Shown here: positions 16,193-23,917 of the stretch, one piece after another
How positions within the stretch are numbered: the first letter of the stretch is position 1
Layout of the letters: each line of letters opens with the position of its first letter
Assembly: GCF_018326305.1 (NCBI RefSeq)
Contig: NZ_AP023415.1
Location: 248,001-312,000 of the forward strand
Origin: Vescimonas fastidiosa
GTDB taxonomy: Bacteria; Bacillota; Clostridia; Oscillospirales; Oscillospiraceae
Reading direction: 5' to 3'
DNA length: 64,000 bases
Position numbers and translations under genes: made by a program
Notes under the pieces: model-generated
Seen by the model: the letters and a program-made list of their open reading frames with translations, nothing else
Told to the model about the DNA's origin: nothing
Database searches by the model: none

Positions 16193-17767
16193 ATGCCCTG
16201 TCCACACAACGAAATCTCGATTGTGCAGCGAAGCCAACAGCAGTCTGCGGTTGCCGCCGCTGCCTACCAGAGCGGCGAAAAGCTGTTCTGTGGATACGAT
16301 CAGGAAGTGAAGCACTACCCGGAAAAGCGTGGTATCGTCCACAATGAAATCTTGCTTCCGGCAAATGCCCCACGGTCGTATGCAGACCGCAATACTTTAT
16401 GGAACGCCGCCGAAGCGGTGGAGAAGCAATGGAATTCCCAGCTTGCAAGGCGGTGGGTGCTTACCATCCCCAGAGAGATACCGCCCGACCAGTACGCCGC
16501 CCTTGTCCGGGATTTCTGCAATCAGCAGTTTGTTTCCAAAGGAATGTGCGTGGATTTTGCCATCCATGACAAAGGGGACGGAAACCCTCACGCTCATGTC
16601 ATGCTGACTATGCGGGCAATGGATGAACATGGGAAATGGCTTCCCAAGAGCCGCAAGGTTTATGACCTTGACGAGAACGGGGAACGGATAAAACTTCCGT
16701 CCGGCAGATGGAAAAGTCACAAGGAAGATACGGTTGACTGGAACGACCGCAAGTATTGTGAAATCTGGCGGCATGAATGGGAGATCATCCAGAACCGCTA
16801 TCTGGAAGCCAACAACCGCCCGGAGCGGGTGGATCTCCGTTCTTATGAAAGACAGGGGCTTGATATTATCCCTACCGTCCATGAGGGTGCTGCTGTCCGG
16901 CAGATGGAAAAGCGAGGGATTCAGACCAACATCGGAAATCTGAACCGGGAAATCAAAGCCGCCAACAGCCTGATGAAGTCTATCCGGCAGCTTATTAAAA
17001 ATCTCAAAGGCTGGATTATCGAGCTTAGTGAAAAACGAAAAGAACTGCTTGCGGAAAAAGCTGCGGAGGAAGCGGTATTTCTTCCCAATCTGTTGATGAA
17101 GTACATGGAGGTACGAAAGGCAGAACGGAGCGACTGGACACGGGCGGGACAAAACCGTGGAACTTCCAAAGACTTAAAGGCAGTCAGCGAAGCCCTGTCC
17201 TATCTTCAGAGAAAGGGACTTTCCACCGTGGAGGATTTGGAAAACTTTATAGAAACGTCCGGGAAATCTGCCGCCGACTACCGAAAGCAGATGAAGCCAA
17301 AGGAAACCCGCAGCAACGTGATTGACGCTATCCTTGCCGCCCGGACGGACTGTAAGGAATGTAAGCCCGTTTATGAGAAATACCAGAAGATATTTTTCAA
17401 GAAAACTAAGGAAAAATTCAAGCTGGAACACCCGGAGGTTGCCCGGTTTGAGAAAGCCAGTGCCTACCTTGCCAAGCACCCGGATGATAAGGACAGCACG
17501 AAAAAGGAGCTTTTGCAGGAACAGGCGAAGCTTGTGGGCGAAATCGCAGACTTGAAAGTACCGTTGACCGAGGTGCAGGAAGATTTGAAGAAGCTGCGGG
17601 ACATCCGCTACTGGGTACGGAAAGCCACACCCGGCACAGAGGAAAGCAAAGATCCGCCCAAGAAGCAGCCCCTCAAAGAAGTCTTGCAGGATAAGGCTGA
17701 CGAGAAGAAAGCACAGAAAAACGCCCCGGCGCAGACGAAACACAAACAACAGGATATGGAACTTTAA
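16193..17767 (+). CDS. MobA/MobL (MobQ-type) relaxase
   Basis: This 524-residue relaxase has the MobA/MobL N-terminal signature SIVQRSQQQSAVAAAAYQSGE with a catalytic-tyrosine-like YQSGE, and the metal-binding motif GNPHAHVMLTMR near residue 140. The C-terminal half is a charged coiled coil ending KHKQQDMEL. The family nicks oriT in mobilizable plasmids and transposons. AAAGGAGG precedes the ATG. It is a different relaxase family from those at 5564, 35955 and 44538, so this unit has its own transfer specificity. Confidence 0.9.
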   Translation: MPCPHNEISIVQRSQQQSAVAAAAYQSGEKLFCGYDQEVKHYPEKRGIVHNEILLPANAPRSYADRNTLWNAAEAVEKQWNSQLARRWVLTIPREIPPDQYAALVRDFCNQQFVSKGMCVDFAIHDKGDGNPHAHVMLTMRAMDEHGKWLPKSRKVYDLDENGERIKLPSGRWKSHKEDTVDWNDRKYCEIWRHEWEIIQNRYLEANNRPERVDLRSYERQGLDIIPTVHEGAAVRQMEKRGIQTNIGNLNREIKAANSLMKSIRQLIKNLKGWIIELSEKRKELLAEKAAEEAVFLPNLLMKYMEVRKAERSDWTRAGQNRGTSKDLKAVSEALSYLQRKGLSTVEDLENFIETSGKSAADYRKQMKPKETRSNVIDAILAARTDCKECKPVYEKYQKIFFKKTKEKFKLEHPEVARFEKASAYLAKHPDDKDSTKKELLQEQAKLVGEIADLKVPLTEVQEDLKKLRDIRYWVRKATPGTEESKDPPKKQPLKEVLQDKADEKKAQKNAPAQTKHKQQDMEL

Positions 17768-17768
17768 C

Positions 17769-17818
17769 AGGCACTTGCCATTTTCAGATTGAGAATGATA
17801 AGTGCCTTTTCTTTTTTA
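17769..17818 (+). terminator. Hairpin terminator between relaxase and primase
   Basis: AGGCACTT pairs with AAGTGCCT across a long loop and is followed by TTTCTTTTTT. The equivalent hairpin occupies 37189-37233 in the topB-inserted element. It limits read-through into the primase, whose ribosome-binding site lies directly after. Confidence 0.7.
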
Positions 17819-17833
17819 CAAGGAGGAATTGAT

Positions 17834-18478
17834 TTGAATGTATTTGAAGCTGTGAAGCAGTCCGTTACGACAAGACAGGCTGCGGAGCATTACGGAATCC
17901 GGGTAAACAGAAACGGGATGGCTTGCTGCCCGTTCCACAACGATAAGACCCCCAGCATGAAGCTGGACAAGCGTTTCCACTGCTTCGGATGTGGTGCAGA
18001 TGGGGATGTGATTGATTTTGTAGCTGCCCTGTACGGTCTGGGGAAAAAGGAAGCCGCCGCACAGTTGGCGAGTGACTTCGGGCTTGCCTATGAGGACTGG
18101 AAGCCACCGGGCAGGGCAAGGAAGCCCAAGCCCCGGCAGAAATCCCCGGAAGAACAGTTCCGGGAAGCAAAGGCACATTGCTTCCGTGTCCTTGCCGATT
18201 ATCTACACCTCTTACGGGTATGGAAAACCGACTATGCCCCGCACTCCCCGGAGGAAGCGTTTCATCCCCGGTTCGTGGAAGCCTTGCAGAAGCAAGCCCA
18301 TGTGGAATATCTGCTGGATGTGCTGCTGTTCGGGGAGACAGAGGAAAAAGCGGTTTTGATTATGGACTACGGAAAGGATGTGATACAGCTTGAACAGCGA
18401 ATGGCAGAGCTTGCAGCCGCAGACGCAGCAAGAACTAAAAAACACCATGAACGCCATGCAGCCGCCCCAGAGCGTTGA
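17834..18478 (+). CDS. CHC2 zinc-finger primase-like protein
   Basis: This 214-residue protein has a DnaG-type zinc finger at residues about 26-55 (CCPFHNDKTPSMKLD, then FHCFGCGADGDVIDF). No TOPRIM catalytic domain is present, so the protein is the zinc-binding part alone, and a helicase-primase partnership with the next gene is likely. The start is TTG (17834) after AAGGAGG. The homologue at 37250 starts at ATG with the same NVFE sequence. It overlaps the VapE-like gene by 89 bp. Confidence 0.85.
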   Translation: MNVFEAVKQSVTTRQAAEHYGIRVNRNGMACCPFHNDKTPSMKLDKRFHCFGCGADGDVIDFVAALYGLGKKEAAAQLASDFGLAYEDWKPPGRARKPKPRQKSPEEQFREAKAHCFRVLADYLHLLRVWKTDYAPHSPEEAFHPRFVEALQKQAHVEYLLDVLLFGETEEKAVLIMDYGKDVIQLEQRMAELAAADAARTKKHHERHAAAPER

Positions 18479-19784
18479 GGAAGTAAAGGCAACTCTGGAA
18501 ACCACCGAGAAAGGCGGCGTCCGCCAGAGCATACGGAACTGCCTGACCGTATTCCAGCGTGACCCTGTGCTTGCCGGGGCAATCGCCTACAACATCCTGA
18601 CCGACCGCAAGGACATCATAAAGCCCATCGGTTTTCACAGAGAAAGCACAGCCCTGACCGATACGGACATGAAGTATCTGCTTCTCTATCTGGAGGAAAC
18701 CTACGGGCTTACCAGTGAGAAAAAGATTGAAACCGCCATCGGGATTGTGGCGAATGAGAATAAGTACCACCCCATCCGGGATTTTCTGAACAGCCTTGCA
18801 TGGGACGGGACTGAGCGCATCCGCTTCTGTCTGCGGCACTTTCTGGGAGCTGATGTGGACGATTACACCTATGAAGCCTTGAAGCTGTTCATGCTGGGGG
18901 CGATTACAAGGGCATTTAAGCCCGGAAGCAAGTTTGAAATCATGCTGTGTCTGGTAGGCGGTCAGGGGGCTGGCAAATCCACCTTCTTCCGGCTGCTGGC
19001 AGTCCGGGACGAGTGGTTTTCCGATGATTTGCGGAAGCTGGACGATGATAACGTGTACCGCAAGCTGCAAGGTCACTGGATAATTGAAATGTCGGAAATG
19101 ATGGCAACCGCCAATGCCAAGAGCATTGAGGAAATCAAGTCCTTTCTAAGCCGCCAGAAAGAGGTTTACAAAATTCCCTATGAAACTCACCCGGCAGACC
19201 GCCCCCGTCAATGCGTGTTCGGCGGCACTTCCAACGCCCTTGACTTTCTCCCCCTTGACCGTTCCGGCAACCGCCGATTTATCCCGGTCATGGTGTACCC
19301 GGAGCAAGCCGAGGTTCACATTTTGGAGGACGAAGCCGCTTCCAGAGCCTATATCAGCCAGATGTGGGCGGAAGCAATGGAGATTTACCGAAGCGGCATG
19401 TTCAAGCTGTCATTCAGCCCAGCCATGCAGCGGTATCTCAAAGAACACCAGCGGGATTTTATGCCGGAGGACACCAAAGCCGGGATGATACAGGCTTACC
19501 TTGATAAGTACACCGGGGAAACGGTCTGCTCCAAGCAGCTCTACAAGGAAGCCTTAAACCACACCTTTGATGAGCCGAAGCAATGGGAAATCCGGGAAAT
19601 CAACGAGATAATGAACCAGTGCATTACCGGGTGGAACTACTTTTCCAATCCGAGGATGTTTGCGGAATACGGCAGACAAAAGGGCTGGGAGCGTGAAATC
19701 CCGGCAACGGACACCGACAACCCGCCCGAAAAATCTATGGACGGTTTTGTGGAGGTCACAGAGCAGATGGAGCTTCCATTCTGA
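18390..19784 (+). CDS. VapE-like (PF05272) P-loop replication protein
   Basis: This 464-residue protein of the virulence-associated E family has Walker A LVGGQGAGKSTFFRLL near residue 192 and Walker B-like WIIEMSEM near 232, followed by an arginine-finger-type segment (DRSGNRRFIPV). Such SF3-like helicases replicate integrative satellites and phages. The start is probably TTG 18390 inside the primase gene, as in the homologue at 37800 where AGGAGG precedes it. A later ATG at 18447 is possible. The origin-like repeats at 19789-20010 lie directly downstream. Confidence 0.85.
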   Translation: MNSEWQSLQPQTQQELKNTMNAMQPPQSVEEVKATLETTEKGGVRQSIRNCLTVFQRDPVLAGAIAYNILTDRKDIIKPIGFHRESTALTDTDMKYLLLYLEETYGLTSEKKIETAIGIVANENKYHPIRDFLNSLAWDGTERIRFCLRHFLGADVDDYTYEALKLFMLGAITRAFKPGSKFEIMLCLVGGQGAGKSTFFRLLAVRDEWFSDDLRKLDDDNVYRKLQGHWIIEMSEMMATANAKSIEEIKSFLSRQKEVYKIPYETHPADRPRQCVFGGTSNALDFLPLDRSGNRRFIPVMVYPEQAEVHILEDEAASRAYISQMWAEAMEIYRSGMFKLSFSPAMQRYLKEHQRDFMPEDTKAGMIQAYLDKYTGETVCSKQLYKEALNHTFDEPKQWEIREINEIMNQCITGWNYFSNPRMFAEYGRQKGWEREIPATDTDNPPEKSMDGFVEVTEQMELPF

Positions 19785-19788
19785 AAAT

Positions 19789-20010
19789 GACAGCCCGTTG
19801 CCGACTTCGTTGCTATCCCGTTGCCGAGCCGGTTGCCGGGGAAAATCCCTTATTTCCGGGCTTTTTCCCTCTCTGACAACCAAAACAACAGAAAAATAAA
19901 AGAAAAGTATAAATAGTAATCAACGCCAGATTGAGATTGTTTGCAAGGTCTTTTGAAGCCCGTTGCCGGACTTCGTTGCCGACCGTTCTCTGTCTGGCTA
20001 TTTTCATGTA
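19789..20010. other. Iteron-like origin candidate (GTTGCCG repeats)
   Basis: GTTGCCG or a one-to-two-base variant recurs at 19797, 19809, 19820 and 19832 (spacing 12, 11, 12) and again near 19971 and 19975-19985. The two clusters flank an AT-rich stretch (about 19879-19923). The same layout with GTTGTCG instead occupies 39180-39400, after the other VapE-like gene. Iterons around an AT-rich unwinding segment beside a primase-helicase suggest a replication origin (inference). Confidence 0.6.
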
Positions 20011-20026
20011 TGGAGGATAACTGCCT

Positions 20027-20224
20027 ATGGCGAAAAATAAGACCAAGATTGAAGTGACAACCGTATTTGACGGGGAACTGGACGCCACCGATGTGTTCGT
20101 CAGCCTGATTTCCCAGAAATACGGCAAAACAAATACAAAAGAATATCTTGCTAAAAAGAAAGATTTGAAGTATAATGAAGATGAGGTTCAACAGAGCCAG
20201 ATACCGTCTGGATTGTGTGGGTAA
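20027..20224 (+). CDS. TnpW-like transposon protein
   Basis: This 65-residue protein (MAKNKTKIEVTTVFDGELDATDVFVSLIS) has a beta segment followed by a helix, as in the relatives at 9180 and 39424. Its stop codon touches the recombinase start, so the two are co-translated. A promoter for the recombinase lies within this gene (20148-20176). The role is unknown. Confidence 0.7.
   Translation: MAKNKTKIEVTTVFDGELDATDVFVSLISQKYGKTNTKEYLAKKKDLKYNEDEVQQSQIPSGLCG
20148..20176 (+). promoter_or_regulatory. Internal promoter for second recombinase
   Basis: TTGCTA (20148-20153), a 17-bp spacer and a perfect TATAAT (20171-20176) lie inside the TnpW-like gene, about 50 bp before the recombinase. Unlike the topB-inserted element, this promoter is not split by the attachment site. 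Confidence 0.6.
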
Positions 20225-21895
20225 ATGGCTATGATGAACGAAATGGAATACAGAACAATCGGTTCAGCACTTGCCGGGGGCTATCGTGCGGCGGTCTATT
20301 GCAGGCTGTCAAAGGACGATGACCTGCAAGGCGAAAGTGCCAGTATCGCAAACCAGCGTGATATGCTGGAAAAATACTGCGAAAAGCAGGGATGGGAGGT
20401 TGTGGCAGTCTATCAGGACGATGGCTTCACAGGTCTTAATATGGAGCGTCCTGATTTACAGAGAATGTTGAGAGCCATTGAGCGCAGGCAAATCAACCTT
20501 GTCATCACGAAAGACCTCAGCCGACTGGGGCGTAACTATTTGCAAACAGGGCATTTGATTGAGGACTTTTTCCCAAGAAACGGTGTCCGCTATATCGCCA
20601 TGAATGACGGTATCGACACCCTGCGGGATAACAACGACATCGCCCCGTTCAAGAATATCCTGAACGAGATGTACAGCAAGGATATTTCCAAGAAAGTCCA
20701 TTCCTCTTATCTTCTGAAAGCGCAGAAAGGACAGTTTACCGGGTGTCTTGCCCCGTTTGGGTATCGGAAAGACCCGGAGGACAAAAACCATCTGCTCATT
20801 GACGAGGAAACCGCCCCGATTGTGCGGCTGATTTTCGGATATGCCCTAAACGGTCATGGTCCGAACTATATCCGCAGACGGCTGGAGGAAGAAAAAATCC
20901 CCTGCCCCACATGGTGGAACCGGGAACGGGGGCTTCGCAATACCCGCACCAAATGGGAAAAGAAAGACCCGGAAAACGGGCGGTATATGTGGGACTTTTC
21001 CGTTATCAAAGACCTTTTGATGAATCCCGTTTACACTGGGGCGATTGCTTCCCAGAAAAAGGACTACCGTTTCAAAATCGGCACGATTGGGGAAAAGAAG
21101 CCGGAGGACTGGATTGTAGTGGAAGGACAGCATGAACCGCTGATTGACCGCATGAGCTTTGACATTGTGCAGAACAAGCTGAAATCCCGCCAGCGTCCGG
21201 GGCAGACCAATGAAATCAGCCTGTTTGCCGGACTGATAAAATGCGGCGAGTGTGGGAAGTCTCTGACGGTACGCTACACAAACGCAAAACATCCCCAGCA
21301 GATTTACTCCTGCAAGACCTACAATGCCTTTGGAAAGAACCACTGCACCCAGCACCGGATTGATTATGACACCCTTTACAGTCATGTGCTGCGGAAAATC
21401 CGGGAATGTGCCAGAGCTGCCCTGATGGACGGGAAAGCGGTTGCTGACCGCCTGACCAATACCTGTGAAGCCGAGCAGCGGGAACAGCGGGAAGCAATGG
21501 AACGCTCCCTTACAAGGGACGAGGAACGGATTGAGGTTCTGGACAAAATGGTAATGCGGCTTTATGAAGATATGATTGCAGGGCGTATCAGTGAGCAGAA
21601 CTTCAACACCATGCTGGAAAAGACACAGACCGAGCAGACGGAACTTAAAACAAAAGTGTCCGAGGGCAGAAAGCGGCTGTCCGATGAAGTCCAGCTTGCC
21701 AATGACGCAAAACAATGGGTGGAAGCCATTCAGGAATATGCCAACATCACAGAGTTGGACGCAGCCACCCTCAACCGCTTAATCAAAGAAATCGTCGTGC
21801 ATGAGCGCATTGACGAAGATAAAACAAGACACATTTCTATCGAAATTCATTTTAATCTCAAACCCATCCCGGAGGTGGAACAGGTCACTGCCTGA
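20225..21895 (+). CDS. Large serine recombinase (right-end, maff2 insertion)
   Basis: This 556-residue large serine recombinase has the catalytic domain AAVYCRLSKDDDLQGESASI (serine of RLS), LSRLGRNYLQTGHLIEDFF, a recombinase domain, a zinc ribbon (CGECGKSL...CKTYNAFGKNHC, about 340-380), a coiled coil and IVVHERIDEDKTRHISIEI at the end. It starts directly at the TnpW stop; a second ATG lies at 20231. The gene ends 93 bp before the maff2 junction at 21988-21989, so it is the likely enzyme for that insertion. Confidence 0.92.
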   Translation: MAMMNEMEYRTIGSALAGGYRAAVYCRLSKDDDLQGESASIANQRDMLEKYCEKQGWEVVAVYQDDGFTGLNMERPDLQRMLRAIERRQINLVITKDLSRLGRNYLQTGHLIEDFFPRNGVRYIAMNDGIDTLRDNNDIAPFKNILNEMYSKDISKKVHSSYLLKAQKGQFTGCLAPFGYRKDPEDKNHLLIDEETAPIVRLIFGYALNGHGPNYIRRRLEEEKIPCPTWWNRERGLRNTRTKWEKKDPENGRYMWDFSVIKDLLMNPVYTGAIASQKKDYRFKIGTIGEKKPEDWIVVEGQHEPLIDRMSFDIVQNKLKSRQRPGQTNEISLFAGLIKCGECGKSLTVRYTNAKHPQQIYSCKTYNAFGKNHCTQHRIDYDTLYSHVLRKIRECARAALMDGKAVADRLTNTCEAEQREQREAMERSLTRDEERIEVLDKMVMRLYEDMIAGRISEQNFNTMLEKTQTEQTELKTKVSEGRKRLSDEVQLANDAKQWVEAIQEYANITELDAATLNRLIKEIVVHERIDEDKTRHISIEIHFNLKPIPEVEQVTA

Positions 21896-21982
21896 CCTGT
21901 CCCGCCGGGACGGTTCTCTTAAAAACACCATATAGATTTTTTGTACGCCGCCGCCCGCCATCGAGCAGAGTTTTACACCTAA

Positions 21983-22069
21983 TTGGGGATAAAACAGCTG
22001 ATGGCCGGGGGCGGGGTGGCCTTGATTGGCATTACCCTCGTGCCGCTGCTGTCCGGTCTATTCGGCTAA
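21983..22069 (+). pseudogene. Maff2 / VirB2-like pilin, 3' fragment
   Basis: The fragment ends KQLMAGGGVALIGITLVPLL followed by SGLFG and a stop, the typical C-terminus of the Maff2 family, a small two-TM VirB2-like component encoded just before TrbL in Tn1549-like ICEs. No start codon is available, and the frame is closed upstream by TAA at 21980-21982. Insertion of the serine-recombinase element removed the 5' part, so the ICE probably cannot make this subunit until the element excises. Confidence 0.75.
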
Positions 22070-22100
22070 TCAGGCAGCTCGTTTGCTTCCCATAAATCCA

Positions 22101-22131
22101 CGGAGGGTGCCGCTTTCTGGCGGCATCCTCC
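22101..22131 (+). promoter_or_regulatory. Strong hairpin before TrbL-like gene
   Basis: GGAGGGTGCCGC can pair with GCGGCATCCTCC around a short TTTCTG loop. There is no T tract, so it is not a terminator. It may stabilise the mRNA end or be a processing site between maff2 and trbL. Confidence 0.5.
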
Positions 22132-22149
22132 CGAAAGGAGGGCAACCCT

Positions 22150-23019
22150 ATGGATTTCTTATGGGATAAGATCACGGAATGGCTGAAAGAAATGCTCATC
22201 GGCGGTATCGTGAGCAATCTGTCCGGGATGTTCGATGCAACCAATCAAAAGGTTGCCGAGATCTCCGGTCAGGTGGGCTTATCGCCGCAGGCATGGAACG
22301 GCAGCATTTTCAGCATGATACAAAACCTGTCGGAAACCGTGATCGTCCCCATCGCAGGCGCAATTCTCGCCTTTGTGATGACGCTGGAGCTGATCCAGCT
22401 CATTACCGACAAAAATAACCTCAACGACATGGACACATGGATATTCTTCAAGTGGGCGTTCAAGTCCGCTGCCGCTGTCCTGATCGTAACAAACACATGG
22501 ACGATTGTGATGGGCGTGTTCGATGCCGCCCAAAGCGTCGTTGCCAGCGCCTCCGGGCTGATTATCGGCGACACCAGCATCAACATTTCAAGCGTCATGG
22601 TGGGCATTGAGGATCGGCTGATGGAAATGGAACTGGGGCCGCTCTTCGGCCTATGGTTCCAGTCGCTGTTTGTTGGCATTACCATGTGGGCGCTGACCAT
22701 CTGCATTTTCATTATCACATTCGGAAGAATGATTGAAATATATCTCGTCACCTCTGTTGCCCCAATTCCGATGGCGACCATGATGGGCAAGGAATGGGGC
22801 GGCATGGGACAGAACTACATCCGTTCCCTGCTGGCGCTGGGCTTCCAAGCATTTCTCATCATCGTCTGCGTTGCCATCTACGCCGTTCTGGTGCAGAACA
22901 TCGCGCTTGTGGATGACATCATCTACGCCATCTGGACTTGCATGGGCTACACGGTGCTGCTGTGCTTCTGCCTGTTCAAAACGAGCAGCCTTGCCAAGTC
23001 CGTGTTCAATGCACATTAA
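22150..23019 (+). CDS. TrbL/VirB6-like conjugal transfer membrane protein
   Basis: This 289-residue polytopic protein has about six TM segments (residues about 55-80, 95-125, 170-200, 205-225, 235-265, 268-285). It corresponds to the VirB6/TrbL inner-membrane channel subunit that follows Maff2 in Tn1549-like ICEs. GGAGGG precedes the ATG. It is the first intact gene of the transfer operon downstream of the maff2 insertion, so it depends either on read-through from the inserted block or on an unseen promoter. Confidence 0.8.
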   Translation: MDFLWDKITEWLKEMLIGGIVSNLSGMFDATNQKVAEISGQVGLSPQAWNGSIFSMIQNLSETVIVPIAGAILAFVMTLELIQLITDKNNLNDMDTWIFFKWAFKSAAAVLIVTNTWTIVMGVFDAAQSVVASASGLIIGDTSINISSVMVGIEDRLMEMELGPLFGLWFQSLFVGITMWALTICIFIITFGRMIEIYLVTSVAPIPMATMMGKEWGGMGQNYIRSLLALGFQAFLIIVCVAIYAVLVQNIALVDDIIYAIWTCMGYTVLLCFCLFKTSSLAKSVFNAH

Positions 23020-23032
23020 CGGGGGTGATACT

Positions 23033-23473
23033 ATGCTGACACTCACGCCCGTCGCGCTCGCAACAGCGAACGCATTTGTCAATGCGCATCACCGGCACCA
23101 TAAGGCAACTGCTGGGCATAAGTTTTCCATCGGCTGTGCCAAGGATGGAGAGCTTGTTGGCGTTGCAATCGTAGGCCGTCCGGTAAGCCGGTATCTGGAT
23201 GATGGCTGGACATTGGAGGTCAATCGTCTTTGTACCACCGGCGAGAGAAACGCTTGCAGTATTCTCTATGCCGCATCTGCGCGGGCGGCAAAGGCAATGG
23301 GATACCGCAAGATCATCACCTATACGCTGGATAGCGAGAATGGCAGCAGCCTCCGCGCCGCTGGCTGGAGCTGTGCAGGCATGGCGGGCGGCAAATGCTG
23401 GACAGGCAGCCGCAAGCCCGCCTCCGCTTTGTACCCGGCGCAGATGAAACTTCGATATGAAAAGCTCTTGTAA
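23033..23473 (+). CDS. XF1762-like GNAT-fold protein
   Basis: This is a 146-residue protein. Features are FVNAHHRHHKATAGHKFSIG near the start, GVAIVGRPVSRYLDDG, EVNRLCTTG and KIITYTLDSENGSSLRAAGW. This pattern is the XF1762 family, which has an acetyltransferase-like fold and is common on phages and ICEs. The substrate is unknown. It sits between trbL and prgI, 13 bp after trbL, so it travels in the transfer operon. Confidence 0.8.
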   Translation: MLTLTPVALATANAFVNAHHRHHKATAGHKFSIGCAKDGELVGVAIVGRPVSRYLDDGWTLEVNRLCTTGERNACSILYAASARAAKAMGYRKIITYTLDSENGSSLRAAGWSCAGMAGGKCWTGSRKPASALYPAQMKLRYEKLL

Positions 23474-23485
23474 AGGGGGATTTCT

Positions 23486-23917
23486 ATGGCCTATGTCAAC
23501 GTCCCAAAGGACTTAACCAAAGTTAAGACCAAGGTATTATTCAACCTCACGAAACGGCAGCTTATCTGCTTCGGAAGCGGCGCACTCATCGGCGTACCGC
23601 TTTTCTTCTTGCTCAAGGGCAGCATCGGCACCAGCCCCGCCGCCATGGTGATGATGGTGGTGATGATCCCGGCTATGCTGTTCGCCATGTATGAAAAGAA
23701 CGGTCAGCCGTTGGAGGTCGTCATCCGCAACATCTACCGCGTGTGTTTCCAGAGGCCGAAGCAGCGCCCGTATAAGACCAACAATTTCTATGCCGTTTTG
23801 GAGCGGCAAAACCAGTTAGACCGGGAGGTGTATCAAATTGTCCGAAAAGAAAAAGCTGACCCGCGCCGAACGAAAACAGATCGAAGCCGCCATCGCAAGA
23901 GCGAACCGAACGGATAA
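23486..23917 (+). CDS. PrgI-family conjugal transfer membrane protein
   Basis: This 143-residue protein begins AYVNVPKDLTKVKTKVLFNL and has two close TM helices (residues about 27-75), then a basic cytoplasmic tail. PrgI/TcpE-like (VirB3-type) proteins partner the VirB4 ATPase in Gram-positive type IV secretion. It starts after AAAGGGGG. Its end overlaps the VirB4 frame by 80 bp. Confidence 0.85.
   Translation: MAYVNVPKDLTKVKTKVLFNLTKRQLICFGSGALIGVPLFFLLKGSIGTSPAAMVMMVVMIPAMLFAMYEKNGQPLEVVIRNIYRVCFQRPKQRPYKTNNFYAVLERQNQLDREVYQIVRKEKADPRRTKTDRSRHRKSEPNG

Larger units (their letters stand above)
1..21989 (+). mobile_element. Composite insertion in the ICE maff2 gene; left end outside window
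   Basis: Everything from the window start to the GA at 21988-21989 separates the ICE transfer operon from the missing 5' part of its Maff2/VirB2-like gene. The block contains the intron end, tet(W)-tet(40), and two mobilizable units with their own relaxases and serine recombinases. The right end is placed at GA because the frame from there (I-K-Q-L-M-A-G-G-G) continues the expected Maff2 C-terminus. The left end and the internal borders could not be located. The second unit alone may be the piece that inserted. Confidence 0.6.
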
